Shown one piece after another: positions 13,766 through 20,720 of a stretch of 64,000 bases of DNA; position 1 is the stretch's first letter; each line of letters begins with the position of its first letter. Source of the stretch: Oscillospiraceae bacterium (GTDB taxonomy: Bacteria; Bacillota; Clostridia; Oscillospirales; Acutalibacteraceae). The notes below the pieces were generated by a model. It was not told the DNA's origin. It saw nothing but the letters and a program-made list of their open reading frames with translations, and made no database searches. Position numbers and translations under genes: made by a program. The stretch spans positions 62,001-126,000 of the forward strand of contig SVOT01000003.1 of NCBI GenBank assembly GCA_015066225.1, written 5' to 3'.

Positions 13766-14785
13766 TTATTCTCCTTTCATGCCGAGAAGCTCAACCGTTC
13801 CGTCATAAACTGCCTGTGAAACCTTAATTGAATCAAAGATAGCGGCTTTGATATCGTCATCGGTAGCACCGAGCTCCTTTGAGAAACGGTCAGGGATAAA
13901 GAGGTTAATACCCATAATATCTGCAAGTCCGTCAACGTCGATACCGCTTTCAATACCCTTTTCAGCGTATTCTTTCTTAACACCGCCGAGACCCATTCGC
14001 ATCATCCAGGGAGCAACGCTGATGATTTTACGGTTTTCGCCCATACCTCTTGCGGCATAAACGATTTTGAGAAATTCCTTCCATGTAAGGTTATACATAC
14101 TGATTGGCCAAGCCTTTGCGCCCTTTGATTTTTCAGCGGCGCCGACGATAACCTCACCAACCTGGCGTACTGTGAGCATCGCTGTGCCACCGCCGGGGTA
14201 CATTGTGAAGGGAAGCTTATCCATTCTCTTAATCTGTTCGATAAGGATAACCCAAACAGGCTTTCTGCCGGGCTGAGTGCCGAAGATATAGGGAAGCTCG
14301 AGAACTGCTACATCGAAGTTTTCGTCGGCAAATGAGAAAGCAACATTCTCCTGGTCGATACGGCTTCTGATGTATGGATGCTTTTCTGTGAGCTTCATAT
14401 CGGGGCGCTCTTTTGCAAGGTATGCAAAATACGAACCGAGAATAACTGCGCTCTTTACGCCAACCTCTTTGCAAAGAGGAAGAATTCTTTCAAGGGGCTG
14501 AATGTTGTATTTGTAGTATGCATCGTAAACGGGTGCGGGGAATTCAACTCTTTCGTCAATACCTGCGGCGAAAACGAAGCAGTCGTGACCCTTGAGGAGC
14601 TCACGGATTTCGTCATCTGATTTCTCGTAGATATTGCAGAATTCAAGCTTCATTTCCTGGGGAATGGGAGCACCCTCCGGAAGAGGGGGAAGAGCAACGC
14701 TTGTTACATCGTGACCTCTTTCAATAAAAATTCTTGCGGCTTCACAGCCAAGAAGACCTGTACCGCCAATCATAAATATTTTCAT
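13766..14785 (-). CDS. NAD-dependent epimerase/dehydratase family protein
   Basis: MKIFMIGGTGLLGCEAARIFIERGHDVTSVAL. Confidence 0.8.
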   Translation of the reverse strand: MKIFMIGGTGLLGCEAARIFIERGHDVTSVALPPLPEGAPIPQEMKLEFCNIYEKSDDEIRELLKGHDCFVFAAGIDERVEFPAPVYDAYYKYNIQPLERILPLCKEVGVKSAVILGSYFAYLAKERPDMKLTEKHPYIRSRIDQENVAFSFADENFDVAVLELPYIFGTQPGRKPVWVILIEQIKRMDKLPFTMYPGGGTAMLTVRQVGEVIVGAAEKSKGAKAWPISMYNLTWKEFLKIVYAARGMGENRKIISVAPWMMRMGLGGVKKEYAEKGIESGIDVDGLADIMGINLFIPDRFSKELGATDDDIKAAIFDSIKVSQAVYDGTVELLGMKGE

Positions 14786-16293
14786 TCTGTAACCTTCTCC
14801 TTAAAGTTATCAAAGATTTCGGGGCCATAAACGTTGTTTTCGCCTTGACGGTCCCAAACCTGTGCAAAGAACGGATTTATTCTTGCTTCCTCGTCATAGT
14901 TCCAGGGCCAGGGAAGCTCTGCAGGACACCAATGACCACCCTTAAGAACAAGGTTGGGTGACATTTCAAATTCGTTGCCTCTTGCACTTACCCATTTAAC
15001 GGGTGTGTACATATCAACGATTTCTGTTGCAAGGCACTTACCGCCTCTGAACTCTGCAGCCTTCTGAAGATCTTCAAGAGTAAGAGAATCAAAGGGCTTT
15101 GTTTCATCATAGCCATGGTCGAGAACTACAACGTCATCTGCAGTTGTCTGCTTTGCAGGAATAACGATGTTGAAATCCTCCCACTTTCTGGGGAGCTTCT
15201 CATATTCCTCCATGCTGCCGTAGTATGCTGTCATTCTTACGTCAACCTTATTTGCTGCCCACCAAAGTGTGCCGTACTCGGGAGTTTCTGCAATTTTCTT
15301 CATCCAGAGCTTTTTAAGAATCGGTGCAAAGGGCTTTGCAAGGAATGCCAATTTATAATAGGATTCAACGTGCTTCATCATACCCTTGAAATAATCCTTA
15401 ACGGGAACGTTAGCACGGAAATGGCAATATTTTTCGAGCTCATCACCATCGTAATACCATTGACCGTGGAAGTTACGGGTTGTGAACCAATGGGGGTCAA
15501 AGAGCTTTTTGGGTGAGCCAAGACCAAGTGTACCGAGAAGAAGCTCTTCAAACTCGTAGTTTGTGATTCTGTATTGTTCACCGGAGCCGATGTTGTAGAA
15601 GCGTCTCCAGAATTCTTCGGGGATATCGTCGCCGCAAACGTTTGCAAGAAGACGACCTGAATCTTCAACAGTTGCCCACTCAAGCATACCGTTAATCGGT
15701 ACGTGGTACATAATGGGCTCAAGGTTTTTAAGAATTGCGGGGTAAAGAATGCCCGACTGACGAAGAGATACCCAATATTTAAGACCTGATTCGGCAAAAA
15801 CGGCCTCCGCCTTGATTTTACTGATAGCGTAGTGGTCATACACGCTGACTTTAAGGGGGTCACCTGTTCTGCCCCAATGAATAGGAGCGTTTCTGTCGCC
15901 TGTCTCAGCAACTGTGCCTATGTAAACAACCTTGATTGCATCCGGGTTCGGCTGAGCTTTAACAGCGTTAACAATGTTCTGAGCTGCAGTAACGTTTGTT
16001 TTCTGTGTTTTAACAGGATAGTAGTCAGCCGCAGGAGAAACCATGCCGCCAACGTGAAGAACGTAGTCTGCACCTGTTACCATTGCGAGAACGTCTTCGT
16101 AGTTTGTAAGGTCACCCCAGACAAGCTTAACTGAAGGATCGTTTTCATAAGCTGCAAACTTATCACGATTTTTCTGGCTGTCTCTGTTGAGAACAACAAT
16201 GTTGAACTCGTTTTTTCTTGCATAAAGCTCTTTAAAGCCTGCCCAGCCCATTGTGCCGGATGAACCTGTGAGAGCTACGGTTTTTTTAGACAT
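14782..16293 (-). CDS. NAD-dependent epimerase/dehydratase family protein, about 500 aa (ORF track extends to 16326)
   Basis: VALTGSSGTMGWAGFKEL, YDHYAISKIKAE; start at 16293 preceded by GGGGTG. Confidence 0.8.
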   Translation of the reverse strand: MSKKTVALTGSSGTMGWAGFKELYARKNEFNIVVLNRDSQKNRDKFAAYENDPSVKLVWGDLTNYEDVLAMVTGADYVLHVGGMVSPAADYYPVKTQKTNVTAAQNIVNAVKAQPNPDAIKVVYIGTVAETGDRNAPIHWGRTGDPLKVSVYDHYAISKIKAEAVFAESGLKYWVSLRQSGILYPAILKNLEPIMYHVPINGMLEWATVEDSGRLLANVCGDDIPEEFWRRFYNIGSGEQYRITNYEFEELLLGTLGLGSPKKLFDPHWFTTRNFHGQWYYDGDELEKYCHFRANVPVKDYFKGMMKHVESYYKLAFLAKPFAPILKKLWMKKIAETPEYGTLWWAANKVDVRMTAYYGSMEEYEKLPRKWEDFNIVIPAKQTTADDVVVLDHGYDETKPFDSLTLEDLQKAAEFRGGKCLATEIVDMYTPVKWVSARGNEFEMSPNLVLKGGHWCPAELPWPWNYDEEARINPFFAQVWDRQGENNVYGPEIFDNFKEKVTE

Positions 16294-16384
16294 AAAAAAC
16301 ACCCCATCTTTCCAAAATTTATACATAATAAATTATACATTCAACTTCCACACTTTGTCAATAGTTTGTCAATTTAAAGGTAAC

Positions 16385-16918
16385 TCATTTCAGTATTTTC
16401 CAAAGTTTTTTCGCAACAATCGGTATAAAAAATGCGCATCGCTTCAGCAATATGTCGTAAAGGAAAAATACAAGGTTTGCCATTGCCAGCAACACGGGGA
16501 TTGTAAGAGCGCCGAACTCGCTGTATTCCTCACCCGAAACCCCTAAAAAAGCAACACCCAGCCAGCCGATTGCAACAGCCGCACAGTTGAATAAAGCGAG
16601 CTTAATTATCCAAGAAAACGCTTTTTTCGTTTTCTCAACAGATTCCTTTATTAACGGGTAATAGCCGAAAAACAGCACATAGACCAATGCGGTTTCTTTA
16701 TCTGCAAGAAAAAGGAACGACAGGACGGCAGTTGAAAAAAACACGCCTATAGCCCACCTTTTGCCTGCAATAAAGCTGACAAACAAAACGATAACACCGC
16801 AAACAAGGGGCAAAACATACATAAGCACCGGCAGAGCTGTGGTGAAAAGCATAAGAACAACTGACAGAGCCGCCGCAAAGCCGCATATCGCTGTTTTCTT
16901 CACTTTTTTCAGTTGCAT
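16385..16918 (-). CDS. Hypothetical integral membrane protein
   Basis: 177 aa with about five hydrophobic segments. Confidence 0.6.
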   Translation of the reverse strand: MQLKKVKKTAICGFAAALSVVLMLFTTALPVLMYVLPLVCGVIVLFVSFIAGKRWAIGVFFSTAVLSFLFLADKETALVYVLFFGYYPLIKESVEKTKKAFSWIIKLALFNCAAVAIGWLGVAFLGVSGEEYSEFGALTIPVLLAMANLVFFLYDILLKRCAFFIPIVAKKLWKILK

Positions 16919-16983
16919 TTAATCACCGCCTTGTTTTTGGTTTATATTATTTTACCATTTTTATTAATATTTGCAACAATTTG

Positions 16984-17012
16984 TGGACAAGAAAGATAAA
17001 AAGGAGTATAAT
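16984..17012 (+). promoter_or_regulatory. Putative sigma-A promoter for the PHP gene
   Basis: TGGACA (16984-16989) - 17 nt - TATAAT (17007-17012), 30 bp upstream of the ATG at 17042. Confidence 0.7.
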
Positions 17013-17041
17013 CCCATAGATATTTAAAGCAAGGTGATTTT

Positions 17042-17737
17042 ATGGAATATTTATTCGAGATGCATGCCCACGTCAAAGAGGTCAGCACCTGCTCGGAAAC
17101 ATATGCAAAGCAATTTGTTGAATACTACACCGACATCGGCTACACGGGCTTAATCGTTACCGACCATATGAATCCAAACACATTTTCCGAGGTCGGTCTT
17201 GAAAATGCTTCTTGGGAAGAAAAGGTTGAGCATTTTCTCAAGGGCTACAAAGCGGTTAAAGAAGCTGCAAATGGTAAATTCACGGTGCTTCTCGGTATGG
17301 AGCTGAGGTTTTATAACGGTGGCTCAAACGACTACCTTGTTTACGGAGTAACCGAGGAGTTTTTAAAATCCAATGGTGACCTTATGGCACTCAGCCCGAA
17401 AGCCTTTTCAAAATTAGCCCACGAAAACGGTCTTTTATTTATTCAGGCACACCCATTCAGAAGGGGTATGAAGATTGAAAACTGGGATTTTCTCGACGGC
17501 TACGAGGTTTTCAACGGCAATCCCCGCCACCGGTCAAACAACGATATTGCAGAGATTTGGGCAAAGAAGCATAACAAAGCTGTTATAACCTCCGGCTCTG
17601 ATTTCCACGAGGTTGACGACATCGGTCACGGCGGAATATATTTCAGCTCCCCCATCAATTCAAACGAAGACCTTGTAAGGGAACTGAAGGTAGGCAATTA
17701 CAGATTAAAGAAAACAGAATTTGAATTTATAAAATAA
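17042..17737 (+). CDS. PHP domain-containing metal-dependent hydrolase
   Basis: FEMHAHVKEVS, GLIVTDHMN, FIQAHPFR, SGSDFHEVDDIGHG. Confidence 0.85.
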   Translation: MEYLFEMHAHVKEVSTCSETYAKQFVEYYTDIGYTGLIVTDHMNPNTFSEVGLENASWEEKVEHFLKGYKAVKEAANGKFTVLLGMELRFYNGGSNDYLVYGVTEEFLKSNGDLMALSPKAFSKLAHENGLLFIQAHPFRRGMKIENWDFLDGYEVFNGNPRHRSNNDIAEIWAKKHNKAVITSGSDFHEVDDIGHGGIYFSSPINSNEDLVRELKVGNYRLKKTEFEFIK

Positions 17738-17750
17738 TTCAAGGTAATTC

Positions 17751-17792
17751 AAAGGGAACTGTAAAAACGAAATTTTTACAGTTCCTTTTTTT
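17751..17792 (+). terminator. Rho-independent terminator (ACTGTAAAAA family)
   Basis: AAAGGGAACTGTAAAAA-cgaaa-TTTTTACAGTTCCTTTTTTT. Confidence 0.85.
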
Positions 17793-17849
17793 ATCTGCAA
17801 AGAGAGCCTGCTACACATTAATAAAATGCCGTGCGCAGCACCCGAAGCT

Positions 17850-17955
17850 TGCCACTTACAATTTGCCACTTGCAACTAAAAAATGTAGGGGACGGTCTTG
17901 ACCGTCCCGCAAACCGAGTACCAAAACGGGCAGGTCAAGACCTGCCCCTACATTA
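17850..17955. repeat. Intergenic palindromic repeat block
   Basis: GCCACTTACAATTTGCCACTTGCAACT plus TGTAGGGGACGGTCTTGACCGTCCC and its imperfect inverse GGGCAGGTCAAGACCTGCCCCTACA; related copy near 27495-27555. Confidence 0.75.
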
Positions 17956-17979
17956 TCTATCCCAACAACAAATTATTAC

Positions 17980-18140
17980 AATCGGCACACAGTGCCCTTA
18001 AACTTGCAACCAGTGACTGGCGGCTGGCGGCTTTACAATCGGCGCAAAGCGCCCCGAAACTGGTAGCTGGCGACTGGCGACTGGCAGCTAAGCAATCGCC
18101 GCTTGCGCCCCTTAACTTGCCACTCTCAACTTGCAACTTT
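17980..18140. repeat. Degenerate tandem repeat, about three units of roughly 58 bp
   Basis: Units begin acaatcggcacacagtgccc / acaatcggcgcaaagcgcccc / caatcgccgcttgcgcccc, each followed by acttgcaact/ctggc-type tails. Confidence 0.7.
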
Positions 18141-18188
18141 AAAAAGCGGCTTGGAATTAACCAAACCGCCCTTTGAAATATTAAATTG

Positions 18189-18809
18189 TTAATCCGGGTC
18201 AATCATAGAACCGTCCGCTGTCTTACCTGATTGGTCCAATAATAATACAGAATTTTTAAAATCTTTTTGGGAAAAAGAAAAACTGTATTTTGATATATTA
18301 TAAAGAGTATTTCCATTTCTCACAAACAAAAGTTGTTCCGTTTCAAAATTCAAAACAGAAAAATCTTTTCTTGAAACAAACACCGTGAATTCATCGGTAT
18401 TTTCTAAAACAAATCCATCTCGATAATCATCGACGTAATACCAAAAAGCTTCCTCACATTCTGAAGATGTTTTATATATTTTTAAATAAACATCTGTAGT
18501 GAAGTCCAATGCGAATGCGACCACAATTGAATTTGAATTTTCATAACAGTCGAAATACAGTTCCCCATATAATTGCTTAATATGATCAATATCAAAACCA
18601 GCATAATCAGGGAAAAGAGACTTTTTTGCCAATGGTTTAAATAAACTCTTTGTATATTTCGGACATATAAGACATTGAAATACTATTGCAATTACTATAG
18701 AAATGATTATTATTTTCAACAATTTAGATTTTCTACGCAAACACAAATCCATTAAATTGATACTCCTTCTTCGAAAAATATTTTTTATATTTTTTGCTGT
18801 AAAGTTCAT
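18189..18809 (-). CDS. Membrane-anchored hypothetical protein, putative orphan immunity protein
   Basis: N-terminal TM segment LLKIIIISIVIAIVFQCLI followed by a presumed extracytoplasmic domain; located in the Rhs tail cluster. Confidence 0.55.
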   Translation of the reverse strand: MNFTAKNIKNIFRRRSINLMDLCLRRKSKLLKIIIISIVIAIVFQCLICPKYTKSLFKPLAKKSLFPDYAGFDIDHIKQLYGELYFDCYENSNSIVVAFALDFTTDVYLKIYKTSSECEEAFWYYVDDYRDGFVLENTDEFTVFVSRKDFSVLNFETEQLLFVRNGNTLYNISKYSFSFSQKDFKNSVLLLDQSGKTADGSMIDPD

Positions 18810-18872
18810 TTCAAGAAATCAGGGGACGGTTCTGTTATCGACGATTTTTGTTCAAAACCGCCCCTGATTGGT

Positions 18873-19502
18873 TTATTCAATTACTTCATTTAAGTAATCG
18901 ACTGTTTGCATAAGAATTTTGTCGTTGTTGGAGCTGTTTTCAAAAGCTAACGTTAAAACATATCCATCCTTGATAATTAAGATTTCACTCAGATAATGTA
19001 AATCAAAAATATTGCTGTCATACATATAATCCGAGTCACCGTAGTAAATTACTATCAGTGCATTGTCCTGAATTCTCTTTTCACCCACCAAATGATATCC
19101 GGGATCATAAATTCTTTCCTCCATATAATAATTATAGCATGTACCGTTTGGGTCTGTGTCCAAGTGCACCAATATATCTATATTCTCGTAAAGCTCAGGG
19201 TCATCGTGTGGCTCCCGCCCTTTTGAAACATAAAACTTCTCTATTTCTGCCAAATCAAGCTGTACAAGTTCATTTATAGTTTCTTGTGATACGGATGTTT
19301 TTTTGTATTCTATATCGAACCAAAACGCCGGAATCAGTAAACAAATAACCAATAACACGACAAATCGGATGATATTTTTTCTGGTTTTGGACTTAATTAG
19401 CTTAACAAAGGCTATTATTGCAAATATAACAATAGCTACCGGAATAAGAACACGTAAAAAAATCCAGATCCATATATTCAAATCTAAATTTACTATAATC
19501 AC
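18873..19502 (-). CDS. Membrane-anchored hypothetical protein, putative orphan immunity protein (GTG start proposed at 19502)
   Basis: GGAGGAGAGG RBS before the GTG; two N-terminal TM segments then a soluble domain; lies directly downstream of the Rhs core scar. Confidence 0.55.
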   Translation of the reverse strand: MIIVNLDLNIWIWIFLRVLIPVAIVIFAIIAFVKLIKSKTRKNIIRFVVLLVICLLIPAFWFDIEYKKTSVSQETINELVQLDLAEIEKFYVSKGREPHDDPELYENIDILVHLDTDPNGTCYNYYMEERIYDPGYHLVGEKRIQDNALIVIYYGDSDYMYDSNIFDLHYLSEILIIKDGYVLTLAFENSSNNDKILMQTVDYLNEVIE

Positions 19503-19518
19503 AAAACCTCTCCTCCGT

Positions 19519-19719
19519 TCATCCAACAAGTATTTTACAGTTTCTTTCACCTATACCTACCATGAACGTAAAAACATAGAGAATCCCATCATTCTCACAA
19601 TAAGCAAACAAATTGTAAGAAAGAGTTGTGCCTGTTGCGCCGAGGTAAGACGTGGGGTTACCGATTGGATAAACTATTATTTGTATAAAAACAAATTTGC
19701 CGTTTTTTAATCTTGTCAA
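19519..19719 (-). pseudogene. Orphan Rhs core/tip-junction remnant (chimeric)
   Basis: Encodes IGNPTSYLGATGTTLSYNLFAYCENDG. Plus-strand 19585-19648 matches 21449-21512 (62/64 nt) and 19641-19666 matches 22048-22073 (24/26 nt) of the neighbouring rhs gene. Confidence 0.85.
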
Positions 19720-20066
19720 TTATTATCCCCCTCTCCTCAGAAAGGTTATATTTGTCATTTCTTTAAACTGACAAATTTCGACAATTAAATTATCTTGATA
19801 TGGTAAGTTTATTACAGTTGAATCTTGCGATTCAACGACGTTCGGCTCTCACGTCGAGAATCCTCCACCATCGCAAGCGATGGTCCCCCTCCTTTCGAAA
19901 GGAGGTAAAAAAACATTGCATGCCCCCTCTCTCCACGAGAGAGGTAAAGGGCGGTTTAACAGCGATTGAAAAACCGCCCTTTGAAATATTAAATTGTAAA
20001 TCGGACTTTTTCAGTGGTTTCGAACCGTCAACTGATTGGTTTATCAAAACCGCCCCTGAATGAACC

Positions 20067-20720
20067 TTATTCCTCTAACCAATCTTCCCAATTTGATTCA
20101 AAAATGATGTTGTCTGAAATATCTTGTGAAACAATTTCTTTTTTGTAGATTATTTCAGGATTTGTTATAAACCAAAAAAAAGTTGCAAAGTTTTTATCTT
20201 CGTACCAATAATAAATATCAATTATTTTCTTGTCATCTTGAATCAGAATTGTACCGTTCGCACTTTCCGGCTGCCACAAATGAGACAATCGAACATCTTT
20301 AGGGCACCTAAGCCAAGATATCGAACACGTTGTTTCGTCGCCCAAGTCATAGGTTTTTATTATTCCGTCTGTGAACAAATCTTCTGACCCATCATTATGA
20401 TACACCTGAATTTGACCTCTCACATGTTCAGCTTCAAATTCATAATAACCTAAATCCAAAGAAAGAAATTGCTCTTTATTCTCTCTGAACGAATCGATGT
20501 CAATTCTTGGCTTTACTACAAAAGAACCAAGGGCTAAATAACCAAGAACACCAACCAACAGCAAAGAAAGCACGCTAATTAGAATACCCTTGCGTCGTTT
20601 AGAAGCTATCGAAGAAAATAAATTCACCAAAATAATTATTGGAAGAACGACCAAAGCAAGAATAAATAAACATCTCAAAACACAAAGAATCTGTAGCATT
20701 ACAATTTCAGATGTACTCAT
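20067..20720 (-). CDS. Putative membrane-anchored immunity protein for the Rhs tip
   Basis: N-terminal TM segments (CLFILALVVLPIIILVNLF, ISVLSLLLVGVLGYLALGSF) then soluble domain; start overlaps the rhs stop by 4 nt. Confidence 0.6.
   Translation of the reverse strand: MSTSEIVMLQILCVLRCLFILALVVLPIIILVNLFSSIASKRRKGILISVLSLLLVGVLGYLALGSFVVKPRIDIDSFRENKEQFLSLDLGYYEFEAEHVRGQIQVYHNDGSEDLFTDGIIKTYDLGDETTCSISWLRCPKDVRLSHLWQPESANGTILIQDDKKIIDIYYWYEDKNFATFFWFITNPEIIYKKEIVSQDISDNIIFESNWEDWLEE

Noticed and set aside
13256-13819. 187-aa plus-strand ORF antisense to an epimerase
   Set aside because: Shadow ORF caused by codon bias of the true minus-strand gene; same judgement for the other antisense ORFs inside polA, atp, uvrAB and rhs.
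17980-18140. Possible CRISPR-like array
   Set aside because: Units are degenerate and contiguous, with no constant repeat alternating with unique spacers, and there are no cas genes nearby.
17898-18202. Short ORFs 17898..18176 (+) and 17957..18202 (-)
   Set aside because: They translate the tandem/palindromic repeat block (SAHSALKLATSDWRLAALQSAQ...), so most likely not genes.
19800-20063. Short ORFs 19800..20063 (+) and 19832..20047 (-)
   Set aside because: Lie over repeat sequence and the decayed 3' end of an immunity-like gene; not supported as independent genes.
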